Translations under genes and position numbers: made by a program
Notes under the pieces: model-generated
The model's database searches: none
Told to the model about the DNA's origin: nothing
The model's input: the letters and a program-made list of their open reading frames with translations, nothing else
Origin: Mycolicibacterium sp.
Lineage (GTDB): Bacteria > Actinomycetota > Actinomycetes > Mycobacteriales > Mycobacteriaceae
Assembly: GCA_020637165.1 (NCBI GenBank)
Contig: JACJWN010000013.1
Location: 1-64,000, forward strand
Reading direction: 5' to 3'
Length of the DNA stretch: 64,000 nucleotides
Part shown: positions 8,336 to 17,728 of the stretch, piece by piece
Layout: every line of letters starts with the position of its first letter
Numbering within the stretch: position 1 is the first letter of the stretch

Positions 8336-9490
8336 ATGGCTGACACGCACCGCCGGCGGGGTTTCGCCACCACCGCGATCCACGCCGGCTACTCCCCGGA
8401 CCCGGCCACCGGGGCGGTCAACGCGCCGATCTACGCCAGCAGCACCTTCGCCCAGGACGGCGTGGGAGGTTTGCGGGGCGGTTTCGAGTACGCCCGCACC
8501 GGAAACCCCACCCGATCGGCTCTGGAGAGGGTGCTGGCGGCGGTCGAAGAGGGCAGGTTCGGCCGCGCCTTCAGCTCCGGGATGGCCGCCAGCGACTGCG
8601 CCCTTCGGGCCGTCCTTCGCCCCGGCGACCACATCGTCATCCCCGACGACGCCTACGGCGGGACCTTCCGGCTGATCGACAAAGTGTTCAGGCAGTGGGG
8701 CGTCCAACACACCCCGGTGCACCTGTCCGACCTCGACGCGGTTCGTGCCGCGATCACCGCCGACACCCGGATGATCTGGGTGGAGACGCCCACCAACCCG
8801 CTGCTGTCGATCGCCGACATCGCCGCGATCGCCGACATCGGCCATGCGGCGGGGGCAACGGTTTTGGTGGACAACACCTTCGCCTCGCCGGCGTTGCAGC
8901 AGCCGCTGACGCTCGGTGCCGATATCGTGCTGCACTCCACCACCAAGTACATCGGTGGCCACTCCGATGTCGTCGGTGGCGCCCTGATGACCGACGACGA
9001 GGAACTCGACGCCGCCTTCGCATTCCTACAGAACGGGGCCGGTGCGGTGCCAGGGCCGTTCGAGGCCTACCTGACGATGCGTGGGCTCAAGACGCTCGAA
9101 CTCAGGATGCAACGGCACAGTGACAACGCCGCCCAGGTGGCCGCGTTCCTCTCAGGTCACCCCGCGGTGAGCCAGGTGCTCTACCCGGGCCTGCCGGAGC
9201 ACCCCGGTCACGTTGTCGCGGCCCGTCAGATGCGTGGCTTCGGCGGCATGGTGTCGGTCCGGATGCGCGGTGGGATTGAGGCTGCGCGCGAGTTGTGCTC
9301 GCGTACCGAGATTTTCATCCTCGCCGAATCGCTCGGAGGAGTGGAGTCGTTGATCGAGCATCCGGGTGCCATGACTCATGCGTCGACGGCGGGCTCTCAG
9401 CTCGAGGTGCCCGAGGATCTGGTGCGGCTCTCGGTGGGGATCGAACACCCCGCCGACCTGCTAGCGGATCTGCGGCAGGCACTGGGGTAG
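8336..9490 (+). CDS. metB: Cystathionine gamma-synthase / gamma-lyase (MetB)
   Basis: 384-aa PLP enzyme of the Cys/Met metabolism family. PLP-binding Lys204 is in HSTTKYIGGHSD; the YARTGNPT substrate/cofactor loop is near 52-59, and SSGMAA near 80-85 binds the phosphate. It is placed in the same operon as cbs, so together they can interconvert homocysteine and cysteine through cystathionine. M. tuberculosis Rv1079 is the positional match. The ATG directly abuts the TGA of the preceding gene (TGAATG), so translation is probably coupled. Synthase versus lyase preference cannot be decided from sequence alone. Confidence 0.93.
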   Translation: MADTHRRRGFATTAIHAGYSPDPATGAVNAPIYASSTFAQDGVGGLRGGFEYARTGNPTRSALERVLAAVEEGRFGRAFSSGMAASDCALRAVLRPGDHIVIPDDAYGGTFRLIDKVFRQWGVQHTPVHLSDLDAVRAAITADTRMIWVETPTNPLLSIADIAAIADIGHAAGATVLVDNTFASPALQQPLTLGADIVLHSTTKYIGGHSDVVGGALMTDDEELDAAFAFLQNGAGAVPGPFEAYLTMRGLKTLELRMQRHSDNAAQVAAFLSGHPAVSQVLYPGLPEHPGHVVAARQMRGFGGMVSVRMRGGIEAARELCSRTEIFILAESLGGVESLIEHPGAMTHASTAGSQLEVPEDLVRLSVGIEHPADLLADLRQALG

Positions 9491-9522
9491 CCGAACGGGG
9501 TGGCCCGGTTTCTCCAGCCCGG

Positions 9523-10182
9523 TTATCGCAGTGCGGGCACGATCTCAGCAAGGGTCAACGCCAGGTTGACCTCGGCGGTGTCGCTGCGATCGGACCAACG
9601 ACCCTCGCTGAGCTCGGCCGCCCGATCGGCTATGGCCTGAACCCCGGCGTCGTTGAGGGTCACCACCGCATTGAAGCCGTCGACGCCGTAGAGAAGGCCG
9701 ATCACCGCCGCGGTCACCGGACTGGGGTGCCGATGTTCGAACAGCGCACCGAGCAGCTCGGCCCTCGCCACCGCGACCCGGCCGCGGTTCTTCGCCGGCC
9801 ACCGGTAGTGGTTGCGGCGCAACCGATGTGCCGTCAGCGAGATCTGGTGGATCTGACCGGTTCGCAACAACTGGTCGAGCACGTCATCCTCGGCGTGCCG
9901 GCGGATTCGGGCAATCGCCGAGGCGGGACTGATGGGCCCCTCCTGAAGCAGCGCCAGGGCGGGGCGTACCGCCGGGTCGGTCGGCACCGGGCCGGCCAGC
10001 GCAACCAGATGCCCGGCGGTCACCGCTTCACCGGGCAGGGCGGGGCGTACCCGGCATTGGAAGGCCAGATCGCAGACCAGCGCCGCGGCCAGCACCCGCT
10101 GCAGCCGGGAACGGTCCAGCCGGGGCTGCGCCTCGGCATTGTCGAGCAGAAGCAGGAGCAGGTCCTCCGCGATGCGGGCCAC
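9523..10182 (-). CDS. GPP34 (GOLPH3/Vps74-like) domain protein
   Basis: 219-aa protein with the pattern of the GPP34 family: LLLLLLDN near residue 8, an AAALVCDLAFQ helix near 33, and a long helical second half. Eukaryotic GOLPH3 binds phosphoinositides; bacterial members have no settled role. It starts with GTG at 10182, 20 nt after the greA stop on the same strand, so it is probably cotranscribed with greA. It is convergent with metB with a 32-bp gap. Family call is moderately secure. Confidence 0.75.
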   Translation of the reverse strand: MARIAEDLLLLLLDNAEAQPRLDRSRLQRVLAAALVCDLAFQCRVRPALPGEAVTAGHLVALAGPVPTDPAVRPALALLQEGPISPASAIARIRRHAEDDVLDQLLRTGQIHQISLTAHRLRRNHYRWPAKNRGRVAVARAELLGALFEHRHPSPVTAAVIGLLYGVDGFNAVVTLNDAGVQAIADRAAELSEGRWSDRSDTAEVNLALTLAEIVPALR

Positions 10183-10202
10183 GGCCGCAGGCTTGCGGCG
10201 GA

Positions 10203-10697
10203 CTAGGAGTGGTAGGGCTCGGCGCTGACCAGCGTCACCGAGACGGTGTTGCCGCTGGGTACGGTGTAGGTGCGGGTCTCGCCGACCTTGGCGTTGAGCA
10301 ACGCGGCGCCGAGCGGGGAGTTCGGCGAATACACCTCGAGTTTGCCGTCACTGACGATCTCCTGGCGGGTAGCGATCAGGAAGGTCTCGGTGTCGGACTC
10401 ATCGCCCTCGTAGTAGACCTTGACCACCGAGCCGGGCAACGCCACGCCCGACTGCTTGGGCGCTTCGCCCACCTTGGCGGTGTTCAGCAGCTCCTGTAGC
10501 TGGCGAATGCGGGCCTCTTCCTGGCCCTGTTGCTCGCGGGCGGCGTGGTAGCCGCCGTTCTCGCGGAGGTCGCCCTCTTCGCGCCGGTCGTTGATCTCGG
10601 CGGCGATGACCGGACGATTTGCGATCAGCTCATCGAGCTCGCCCTTGAGCCGGTCGTACGACTCCTCGGTCAGCCAGACCACCTGGTTCTCGGTCAT
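10203..10697 (-). CDS. greA: Transcription elongation factor GreA
   Basis: 164-aa GreA/GreB family factor. The N-terminal coiled coil (about 1-75) carries the acidic tip motif [16 protein letters not shown] near residues 36-50, which stimulates transcript cleavage in stalled RNA polymerase. The C-terminal FKBP-like domain includes [13 protein letters not shown] near 122-134. Length and domains are complete. It is followed after 20 nt by the GPP34-domain gene. The 5' region (10698-10985) contains a 30-bp dyad and a 13-bp tandem repeat array. Confidence 0.95.
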   Translation of the reverse strand: MTENQVVWLTEESYDRLKGELDELIANRPVIAAEINDRREEGDLRENGGYHAAREQQGQEEARIRQLQELLNTAKVGEAPKQSGVALPGSVVKVYYEGDESDTETFLIATRQEIVSDGKLEVYSPNSPLGAALLNAKVGETRTYTVPSGNTVSVTLVSAEPYHS

Positions 10698-10815
10698 CTC
10701 GTCGCGCTCCTCAAGATTGTCTATGTCGCGCTGTCGCAGTGCAGCTCGGCGGTGTCGCGTGCTGTGCCGTCCCGGACTGCCACCCCGAGCCGCGAGTCAA
10801 CCCGCTCATGAAGCA

Positions 10816-10845
10816 ATACACGGCTCCATGAGAGGAACCGTGTAT
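10816..10845. promoter_or_regulatory. 30-bp inverted repeat upstream of greA
   Basis: ATACACGGCTCC (10816-10827) and GGAACCGTGTAT (10834-10845) are inverted copies with one mismatch and a 6-base spacer. It lies 119 bp before the greA start codon. It could be an operator for a dimeric regulator or an RNA hairpin ending the DUF4307 transcript. Arms are AT-richer than surroundings, which favours a protein site. No regulator is assigned. Confidence 0.6.
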
Positions 10846-10929
10846 GACCTCGATTGTAGCACCGGCGCATGTGGCGCCATTCCGGTTTTGGGCTTCGGAG
10901 GTTTGCTGTTCGGCGGGCGGGCCCAGGGG

Positions 10930-10998
10930 AGCCTCAAGGGGGAGCCTCAAGGGGGAGCCTCAAGGGGGAGCCTCAAGGGGGAGCCTCAAGGGGGAGCC
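10930..10998. repeat. 13-bp tandem repeat array (5 full copies)
   Basis: The unit AGCCTCAAGGGGG is repeated five times without change (10930-10994) and followed by a partial copy. The array starts inside the end of the DUF4307 gene (its last codons and TGA at 10986-10988 lie in the last copy) and extends into the greA upstream region. Perfect copies suggest a recently expanding, length-variable locus. Confidence 0.9.
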
Positions 10999-11429
10999 AG
11001 GTATCCGGGAATCCGGGTGCCGCAGCCGTAGATGTCACCCATCACCGGGCGGGTGTAGGACGAGACCCTCGTGGTCACCTGAATGGTTTTGGCGGGCGAG
11101 GGCCCGACCACGACCTCGCGCCGTCCGGTCTCCGCACCGTCGTAGGACCGGGCCCGGACGATGCAGACCACCGGCCGTGCCGGGTCCTTGCGGGTGACGC
11201 TGATGGTGACCGACACGGTCCGGTCGTCGATGACCTCATAGGCGACCGTCTCGCCCTCGACGTCGACGCCCTCGAACCGCTGGTAGGTCAGCACGGCGAC
11301 CACGAGGGCGGCCAGGACGGCGGCCCCGCCCAGCAGCATCGTGAGCCGCCGGCGCTTCGCCGCCGGCATCGGTGCGCGACCGTAGCGTGACGGCGGCGGG
11401 ACCGGCCGTCCCCCGGGTGTCTCGGTCAT
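10986..11429 (-). CDS. DUF4307 single-pass membrane protein (Rv1081c-like)
   Basis: 147-aa protein with a short cytoplasmic N-terminus, one transmembrane segment (about residues 29-47, [18 protein letters not shown]) and an extracytoplasmic beta-rich domain containing two cysteines (near 108 and 138, VCIVRARS and YGCGTR). The DUF4307 family is actinobacterial and of unknown function. It is divergent from mca. The terminal residues LAPP and stop are encoded by the last unit of the 13-bp tandem repeat, so repeat expansion has probably shaped the 3' end. Confidence 0.85.
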   Translation of the reverse strand: MTETPGGRPVPPPSRYGRAPMPAAKRRRLTMLLGGAAVLAALVVAVLTYQRFEGVDVEGETVAYEVIDDRTVSVTISVTRKDPARPVVCIVRARSYDGAETGRREVVVGPSPAKTIQVTTRVSSYTRPVMGDIYGCGTRIPGYLAPP

Positions 11430-11530
11430 GGGTGTTGAGTGTGCCCCGCTGCGACGGGCTTGATTGCGGGCACCCCCACCCCGGGTGGGATCATGGTTCC
11501 GACCGAAACCGGAGACCTCCAGAGGAAGAC

Positions 11531-12403
11531 GTGACCGAACTGCGGCTGATGGCGGTCCACGCCCATCCCGATGACGAGTCCAGTAAGGGCGCGGCCACTC
11601 TCGCCCGGTACGTCGACGAGGGCAAGCGCGTCATGGTGGTGACCCTGACCGGCGGCGAACGCGGTGACATCCTCAATCCGGCCATGGACCTCCCCGAGGT
11701 TCGCGGCCGCATCGCCGACATCCGTCGCGACGAGATGGCAAAGGCGGCGGAGATTCTGGGCGTGGAACATCGCTGGCTGGGGTTCGTCGACTCCGGCCTT
11801 CCCGAGGGCGACCCGCTGCCGCCGCTGCCCGAGGGCTGTTTCGCGCTGGTGCCGCTGGAGGAGTCGGTCGCCGAACTGGTGAAGGTGATCCGCGAGTTCC
11901 GTCCGCACGTGATGACCACCTACGACGAAAACGGGGGCTATCCGCACCCGGATCACATCCGCTGTCATCAGGTGTCGGTCGCTGCGTACGAGGCGGCGGC
12001 CGATGACCGGCTGCACCCGGAGGCCGGCCCGGCCTGGGCGGTCAGCAAGCTGTACTACAACCACGGTTTTTTGCGGAAGCGGCTGCAGACCTTGCAGGAC
12101 GAGTTCGCCCGGCACGGACAGGAGGGGCCGTTCGCCCGCTGGCTGGAGCACTGGGACGCCGACCAGGACGTGTTCGCCCACCGGGTGACCACGCGGGTGC
12201 ACTGCGCGGACTACTTCGCCCGGCGCGACGACGCACTGCGGGCGCACGCGACCCAGATCGACCCGGACGGGTTCTTCTTCGCGACCCCGCTAGAGTGGCA
12301 GCATCGGCTCTGGCCCACCGAGGAGTTCGAGTTGGCCCGCTCCCGAGTACCCGCCGTATCGCCGGAAGACGACCTTTTCGCCGGAATCGAGACCTTCGAG
12401 TGA
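11531..12403 (+). CDS. mca: Mycothiol S-conjugate amidase
   Basis: 290-aa zinc amidase of the LmbE/PIG-L family. It cleaves mycothiol S-conjugates to a mercapturic acid and glucosaminyl-inositol in detoxification. Zinc-binding AHPDDE is at residues 11-16 and the second His motif HPDH is near 139-142; the GGERGD loop near 43-48 is typical for Mca/MshB. Start GTG 11531 follows AGAGGAAG; M. tuberculosis Mca is about 288 aa. The gene overlaps the next small gene by GTGA (12400-12403), implying translational coupling. Confidence 0.95.
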   Translation: MTELRLMAVHAHPDDESSKGAATLARYVDEGKRVMVVTLTGGERGDILNPAMDLPEVRGRIADIRRDEMAKAAEILGVEHRWLGFVDSGLPEGDPLPPLPEGCFALVPLEESVAELVKVIREFRPHVMTTYDENGGYPHPDHIRCHQVSVAAYEAAADDRLHPEAGPAWAVSKLYYNHGFLRKRLQTLQDEFARHGQEGPFARWLEHWDADQDVFAHRVTTRVHCADYFARRDDALRAHATQIDPDGFFFATPLEWQHRLWPTEEFELARSRVPAVSPEDDLFAGIETFE

Positions 12404-12651
12404 CCCCGTTGATGATCACCCTGCTCGCCGAGGAACCGGCCAACACCGGCCCGGACTTCGGTAAGGCCAGCCCGATGGGCCTGCTCGTCGTCGTTCTGTT
12501 GCTGATCGGGGTGTTCGCCCTGGTCTGGTCGATGAACCGTCACCTGCGCCGGGTACCGGGAAGCTTCGACACCACCGACGCAGCCGCCACCCCGAAGCAG
12601 GACGAGTCGACGGCCGATGCCGGGGAGCGCACCGATGAGTCCGGCGGGTAA
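12400..12651 (+). CDS. Small single-pass membrane protein (Rv1083-like)
   Basis: 83-aa protein with one transmembrane helix (about residues 27-44, rich in Val/Leu) and a charged, Thr/Asp/Glu-rich tail. It starts at the GTG that overlaps the mca stop; an ATG at 12412 is an alternative. Its 3' end overlaps the next gene by 17 nt. The position between mca and the DUF255 gene is as in M. tuberculosis. Function unknown. Confidence 0.8.
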   Translation: MTPLMITLLAEEPANTGPDFGKASPMGLLVVVLLLIGVFALVWSMNRHLRRVPGSFDTTDAAATPKQDESTADAGERTDESGG

Positions 12652-14644
12652 CGAACTCTCCGGCGCGGTCAGCCCCTATCTGCGCCAGCACGCCGACAAC
12701 CCGGTGCACTGGAAGCAGTGGAGCGCCGGGGCGCTGGCCGAGGCGGTTCGCCGGGACGTGCCGATCCTGCTGTCGGTGGGTTACGCGGCCTGCCATTGGT
12801 GCCATGTGATGGCCCACGAGTCGTTCGAGGACGACCAGGTGGCCGCCGCGATGAATGAGTTCGTCTGCATCAAGGTCGACCGCGAGGAACGGCCCGACCT
12901 CGACGCGGTCTACATGAACGCCACCGTGGCGATGACCGGTCACGGCGGCTGGCCGATGACATGCTTCCTGACTCCCGACGGACGCCCCTTCTTCTGCGGA
13001 ACCTACTTCCCCAAAGCGCAGTTCCTGGCACTGCTGGCGGCGGTGGGCGAGACCTGGCGGGACCGCCGCGAGGAGGTCGAGCAGGCCAGCGACCACATCA
13101 CTGGCGAACTGCGACGAATGGCCGCCGGACCGCACGGTGGGGGCCCGGAGATACAGCCCGCGCTCTGCGACGGTGCCGTGGCCGCGGTGCTGCGCGAGGA
13201 GGACGCCGTCCGCGGCGGTTTCGGCGGCGCACCCAAGTTCCCGCCGTCGGCACTCCTGGAGGCGCTGATCCGCAGCCACGAACGCACCGCCTCCCCGGCG
13301 CCGCTGAGCGCCGTCCGGCGTACCTGCGTGGCAATGGCCCGCGGTGGTCTCTATGACCAACTCGGCGGCGGGTTCGCCCGCTACAGCGTGGACGCCGACT
13401 GGGTGGTGCCGCATTTCGAAAAGATGCTCTACGACAACGCGCTGCTGCTGCGGGTCTACGCGCACTGGGCCCGGCGCACCGGCGACCCGCTGGCCCGGCG
13501 GGTGGCCGCGGAGACGGCCGCTTTCCTGCTCTCCGACCTGCGCAGCGGCGAGGTGTTCACCTCGTCGCTGGACGCCGATGCCGCGGGCGTCGAGGGCTCG
13601 ACCTACGTCTGGACCCCGGCGCAACTGAACGAAGTTCTCGGACCCGACGACGGAGCCTGGGCGGCAACGGTTTTCGGGGTGAGCGATGAGGGCACCTTCG
13701 AGCACGGGACCTCGGTGCTGCAACTTCCCGCCGACCACGATCCCTTGCCCGGGGAAGCCGGGCGTTTCGACCGGGTCCGTGCGGCCCTGCTGGCGGCGCG
13801 GGGCGACCGGCCGCAGCCGCCCCGCGACGACAAGGTGGTCACCGCCTGGAACGGCCTGGCGATCACCGCACTGGCCGAAGCCAGTGTCGCGCTGGACGAT
13901 CCGGGGCTCCTCGACGCCGCGCTGCGCTGCGCCTCGACCCTCGTCGATCTTCATCTGGTCGACGGCCGACTCCGGCGGGCCAGCCTCGGTGGGGCGGTCG
14001 GTGACAGCGCGGCGATCCTGGAGGATCACGCGATGCTGGCCACCGGCCTTCTGACGGTGCACCAGCTGACCGGCGAATCGAGCTGGCTCGACCGGGCCGC
14101 CGGACTGATCGAATTGGCGTTGCGGCATTTCGCCGACCCGGACCGGCCGGGCCGTTGGTTCGATACCGCCGACGACGCCGAGCAGCTGATGGTCCGGCCC
14201 GCCGACCCGGTCGACGGCGCCACACCGTCGGGGGCGTCCTCGATCGCCGAGGCGCTGCTGACCGCCGCCCACCTCGTCGATGCCGAGCGCGCTACACGCT
14301 TTGGCGACGCGGCGGCGCAGACGCTGCTGGCGCACTCACCACTGCTGGCCCGGGCCCCGCGCTCGGCGGGGCACTGGCTGGCCGTCGCCGAGGCGGCGGT
14401 ACGGGGTCCGCTGCAGGTTGCGGTCGCGGCCGCGGGTGCGGACTCGGAGTTGCTGGCCGCGGCCCGCCGGATGGCTCCGGGCGGGACCGTCGTCGTCGGC
14501 GGGCCGTTGGACTCCGCCCCGTTGCTGTTCGGCCGCGACCGGGTGCGCGGTCACGATGCCGCCTACGTGTGCCGCGGCCGGGTGTGCGACCTGCCGGTGA
14601 CCGGCGCCGCCGAACTCGCCGAGGCGCTCGGGGTGCCCGGGTAG
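12635..14644 (+). CDS. DUF255 thioredoxin-fold / six-hairpin protein (YyaL/SPATA20 family)
   Basis: 669-aa cytosolic protein similar to Rv1084. Residues about 4-165 form a thioredoxin-like domain with CHWCHVM (Cys53/Cys56), GYAAC and GGWP motifs; the rest is an alpha/alpha-barrel like N-acylglucosamine epimerases (FEKMLYDNA near 265, GFARYSVDADWVVPHFEKM region). The biochemical activity of the family is undetermined. GGGGAG precedes the ATG at 12635. The start lies inside the upstream gene, so the two are probably coupled. Domain call is strong, role is open. Confidence 0.88.
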   Translation: MSPAGNELSGAVSPYLRQHADNPVHWKQWSAGALAEAVRRDVPILLSVGYAACHWCHVMAHESFEDDQVAAAMNEFVCIKVDREERPDLDAVYMNATVAMTGHGGWPMTCFLTPDGRPFFCGTYFPKAQFLALLAAVGETWRDRREEVEQASDHITGELRRMAAGPHGGGPEIQPALCDGAVAAVLREEDAVRGGFGGAPKFPPSALLEALIRSHERTASPAPLSAVRRTCVAMARGGLYDQLGGGFARYSVDADWVVPHFEKMLYDNALLLRVYAHWARRTGDPLARRVAAETAAFLLSDLRSGEVFTSSLDADAAGVEGSTYVWTPAQLNEVLGPDDGAWAATVFGVSDEGTFEHGTSVLQLPADHDPLPGEAGRFDRVRAALLAARGDRPQPPRDDKVVTAWNGLAITALAEASVALDDPGLLDAALRCASTLVDLHLVDGRLRRASLGGAVGDSAAILEDHAMLATGLLTVHQLTGESSWLDRAAGLIELALRHFADPDRPGRWFDTADDAEQLMVRPADPVDGATPSGASSIAEALLTAAHLVDAERATRFGDAAAQTLLAHSPLLARAPRSAGHWLAVAEAAVRGPLQVAVAAAGADSELLAAARRMAPGGTVVVGGPLDSAPLLFGRDRVRGHDAAYVCRGRVCDLPVTGAAELAEALGVPG

Positions 14645-14653
14645 CCTGGCGCC

Positions 14654-15028
14654 ATGGTCGCCGCCGAGGACATCGCTGCCCGCGTCAACCGCTACCTGGA
14701 GCTCGTGGCAGGCGGTACCGCGGACCAGATCGTCGAGCTGTTCGCCGATGACGCCACCGTGGAGGATCCGGTCGGGGGCGGTGAGGTGCACATTGGCCGG
14801 CACGCCATCCACGGTTTCTACAAGAATCTCGAAGCGATGCCGCGGGAGACCGAACTGCTCGCCCTGCGGGTGGCCGGCCACGAGGCGGCCTTCATGTTCG
14901 TCATCACCGTCGGCGCCGGCGAGGGCCGGATCCGCATCGAGCCGATCGATGTCATGGTCTTCGACCATGAGGGCCGGATCACCTCGATGAAGGCCTACTG
15001 GTCCGCTGAGCACGTCACGCCGGTGTGA
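14654..15028 (+). CDS. SnoaL-like / ketosteroid-isomerase-fold protein
   Basis: 124-aa NTF2-like protein with DDATVEDPVG near residues 33-42 and closing motif MKAYWSAEHV. It resembles bacterial delta5-3-ketosteroid isomerases, which would fit mycobacterial sterol breakdown, but the catalytic assignment is not certain. There is no ribosome site. TAGCCT (14642-14647) ends 7 nt before the ATG, consistent with a leaderless promoter formed over the stop codon of the previous gene. Confidence 0.75.
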   Translation: MVAAEDIAARVNRYLELVAGGTADQIVELFADDATVEDPVGGGEVHIGRHAIHGFYKNLEAMPRETELLALRVAGHEAAFMFVITVGAGEGRIRIEPIDVMVFDHEGRITSMKAYWSAEHVTPV

Positions 15029-15060
15029 TCCCCGGCCCGCTCCCGGCCGACGGACGGGGT

Positions 15061-15801
15061 TCAGGAGAAGACGGCGAACCACATCGCGATGTAGTGGCAG
15101 ATCGCCGCGACCGCCGTGCAGGCGTGGAAGAACTCGTGGTGCCCGAAGGTCGTCGGCCACGGGTTGGGCCACTTGAGCGCGTAGAGCACCCCGCCGATGC
15201 TGTAGAGCGCGCCGCCGACGATCAGCAGCACCACCGCCGTGACTCCGGCCCCGTGCAGGATCGGCCCGATGAACCAGGCCGCCACCCAGCCCAGCAGCAG
15301 ATACAGCGGCACCCCGACCCAGCGCGGCGCCGTCGGCCAGCACGTCTTGAGCAGCACGCCGGCCAGCGCGCCGCCCCAGACGATCCAGAACAACACCCAA
15401 CCGTCCCGCTCGGGTAGCGCCAGCATGGCGAAGGGGGTATAGCTGCCGGCGATGAAGACGAAGATCATCGAGTGATCCAGCCGCTTCATCCACGTGCGGG
15501 CGGTCGGCGAGGTCCAGTGCACCCGGTGATAAGTGCCGCTGACCGTGAACATCGCCACGATCGTCAGCGTGTAGATCAGCGTGGCGATCCCGGCCCGGGT
15601 GGACTGCACCGACCATGACACCGACACCAGGGTCGCGCCCGCGATGGCGGCGACGACGGCGGAGTAGACGTGAATCCAGCCGCGTGCCCGGGGCTTGCCC
15701 AGGAATTGGCTTACCCCCTCGACGACGGCTTCCGGAAAGTCCTCGGCCTCTCCGGATTCGTCGATCCGGCGAGGGTCGGTGACATCGGTCCCTGCGGCCA
15801 T
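15061..15801 (-). CDS. Haemolysin III / PAQR-family membrane protein
   Basis: 246-aa seven-helix membrane protein of the YqfA/haemolysin III (PAQR) group, as Rv1085c. Seen: YHRVHW near residue 95, [15 protein letters not shown] near 115-130, and HHEFFH near 225-230; these conserved Ser/His/Asp positions could bind a metal as in PAQR hydrolases. GGAGGT lies 5 nt before the ATG at 15801. It is divergent from the Z-prenyl synthase gene. The haemolysin label is historical; the actual activity is unknown. Confidence 0.88.
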   Translation of the reverse strand: MAAGTDVTDPRRIDESGEAEDFPEAVVEGVSQFLGKPRARGWIHVYSAVVAAIAGATLVSVSWSVQSTRAGIATLIYTLTIVAMFTVSGTYHRVHWTSPTARTWMKRLDHSMIFVFIAGSYTPFAMLALPERDGWVLFWIVWGGALAGVLLKTCWPTAPRWVGVPLYLLLGWVAAWFIGPILHGAGVTAVVLLIVGGALYSIGGVLYALKWPNPWPTTFGHHEFFHACTAVAAICHYIAMWFAVFS

Positions 15802-15870
15802 CTCTACCTCCGCCCAATGGCGTGCAATGCGCCCATCCGTGCCTCGAGGGTCACAGTAGTCTTGAACGCC

Positions 15871-16668
15871 GTGGAGATCATTCCCCCGCGCCTCAAGGAG
15901 CCGGCCTACCGGCTCTACGAAATGCGGCTGCGGGCCGAGCTCTCCAACTCCAAATCCGCACTTCCGAGGCATATCGCGGTCCTGTGCGACGGCAATCGGC
16001 GCTGGGCGCGTGACGCTGGTTACTGTGACGTGAGCTACGGCTACCGGATGGGTGCGGCAAAGATCGCCGAGATGTTGCGCTGGTGCGCCCGCGAGGGCAT
16101 CGAGATGGCGACGGTGTACCTGCTCTCGACGGAGAACCTCCAGCGCGATCCCGAGGAGCTGGCCGCGCTGATCGAGATCATCACCGATGTCGTCGAGGAG
16201 ATCTGCGCGCCGGCCAACCTCTGGAGCGTGCGCATCGTCGGCGATCTGGGTCTGCTCGGCGACGAGCCGGCCAGGCGGCTGCGGGAGGCCGTGGACGGCG
16301 CCACCGCGTCGGCGCCCCCGGGTTCGTTCCACGTCAACGTCGCCGTCGGCTACGGCGGGCGGCAGGAGATCGTCGACGCGGTGCGCTCGCTGCTGAGCAA
16401 GCAAGTGGCGGCGGGCGCCTCGCCGGGGCAGATGATCGAGGCGGTCACCATCGAGGGTATTTCGGAGAACCTTTACACCTACGGTCAACCCGATCCCGAT
16501 CTGGTGATCCGCACTTCAGGGGAGCAGCGGCTCTCGGGGTTCCTGCTGTGGCAGAGCGCCTACTCGGAGATGTGGTTCACCGAGGCGCACTGGCCGGCAT
16601 TCCGGCGCGTCGACTTTCTGCGGGCGTTGCGCGATTACAGTCGCCGGCACCGCCGCTTCGGGGCCTGA
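15871..16668 (+). CDS. Short-chain Z-isoprenyl diphosphate synthase (Z,E-FPP synthase type)
   Basis: 265-aa cis-prenyltransferase of the UPP synthase family, close to Rv1086, which makes omega,E,Z-farnesyl diphosphate for decaprenyl phosphate. Catalytic Asp is in CDGNRRWAR near residue 40; the distal motif [18 protein letters not shown] is near 207-225. The product feeds arabinogalactan and peptidoglycan carrier lipid. Start GTG 15871 gives the conserved [11 protein letters not shown]-type N-terminus; TAGTCT ends 9 nt upstream. It is followed by a copy of the palindromic repeat. Confidence 0.93.
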   Translation: MEIIPPRLKEPAYRLYEMRLRAELSNSKSALPRHIAVLCDGNRRWARDAGYCDVSYGYRMGAAKIAEMLRWCAREGIEMATVYLLSTENLQRDPEELAALIEIITDVVEEICAPANLWSVRIVGDLGLLGDEPARRLREAVDGATASAPPGSFHVNVAVGYGGRQEIVDAVRSLLSKQVAAGASPGQMIEAVTIEGISENLYTYGQPDPDLVIRTSGEQRLSGFLLWQSAYSEMWFTEAHWPAFRRVDFLRALRDYSRRHRRFGA

Positions 16669-16682
16669 GGTCCCGTCTTTTT

Positions 16683-16747
16683 GCGCGAGCAGACGCAAAC
16701 GTCCCCGACACGCCGGTGGTTTTGGGGTCGTTTGTGTCTGCTCGCGC
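16683..16747. repeat. Palindromic intergenic repeat, copy 1 (probable terminator)
   Basis: GCGCGAGCAGACGCAAACG (16683-16701) pairs with CGTTTGTGTCTGCTCGCGC (16729-16747) with one mismatch; the stem continues through CCCC/GGGG. The loop holds GACACGCCGGTGG. The same arms and core occur at 20551 and 44648. Here it separates the convergent prenyl-synthase and coaA genes. Confidence 0.88.
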
Positions 16748-16759
16748 CGGAAAACGGGG

Positions 16760-17697
16760 CTAGATCTTGCGGAGCCGTAGCCGGTTGATCGAGTGGTCGG
16801 CGTCCTTGCGCAGCACCGCCGTGGCTCGTGGCCGGGTCGGCAGGATGTTCTCGATCAGGTTGGGGCGGTTGATGGTTCGCCAGATGTCGCGGGCAGCGGC
16901 CACCGCCTGCTCGTCGGTCAGCCCGGCGTAGTGGTGGAAGTGCGAAGCCGGGTCGGCGAACGCGCCGGCCCGCATGGCCAGGAACCGGTTGACGTACCAC
17001 TGCTCGATGTCCTCGATGCGGGCGTCGACATACACCGAGAAATCGAAGAGGTCGGAGATCATCAGTCGCGGACCGGTCTGCAGGACGTTGAGGCCCTCGA
17101 GGATCAGGATGTCCGGGTGGGTGACGACATGCTTTTCTCCGGGGACGATGTCGTAGATCAGGTGTGAGTACACCGGCGCGCACACCTGGTCGGCGCCGGA
17201 CTTCACCGACGTGACGAAACGCATCAGTGCCCGCCTGTCATAACTTTCCGGAAAACCCTTGCGGTGCATCAGGTTCCGTCGTTCCAGCTGTGCGTTCGGA
17301 TAGAGGAATCCGTCGGTGGTGACCAGATCGACCCGCGGGTGGTCGTCCCAGCGGGACAGCAGTGCCTGCAGCACGCGGGCGGTGGTCGACTTCCCGACCG
17401 CCACACTGCCGGCCACCTGAGGATGAACGGCACCCGGCCGATCGGGGGTCTGACGCGGTTCGCCGAGGAATTCGTCGGTGGCGGCGAACAGACCCTGGCG
17501 GGCGGCGACCTGCAGGTGGATAAGGCGGGCCAGCGGAAGATAGACCCCTCGACTCCAGCAGGTCGATCTGTTCGTCGAGACCGCGCAGCCCGACCAGTTC
17601 CTCCTCGGTGAGCTTGAGCGGAATCGACATGCGCAGCCCGCGCCATTGACTACGGTCGAATTCCACGTAGGGGCTGGGTCTGCTCAGCGCGCGCCAT
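16760..17697 (-). pseudogene. coaA: Pantothenate kinase CoaA, reading frame disrupted
   Basis: Type I pantothenate kinase, first step of CoA synthesis. The C-terminal ~218 residues (16760-17416) are intact: P-loop [34 protein letters not shown], ending NRLRLRKI. The N-terminal third ([37 protein letters not shown], then [22 protein letters not shown]) is present but split over frames: single-base differences from the expected codons occur near 17418, 17432, 17545-17555 and just after the ATG at 17697. CoaA is reported essential in M. tuberculosis, so I suspect consensus errors rather than a dead gene. Confidence 0.8.
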
Positions 17698-17728
17698 GGG
17701 TCAAGTCTTGCAGTTAGCGTGAGAGCCA

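Noticed and set aside
10711-10950. 79-codon minus-strand frame between the DUF4307 gene and greA
   Set aside because: No ribosome site, mixed codon bias, and it crosses the dyad and tandem repeats. More likely a leader region.
12416-14335. A 639-codon minus-strand frame opposite the DUF255 gene
   Set aside because: Antisense shadow of a complete conserved protein; no ribosome site or promoter.
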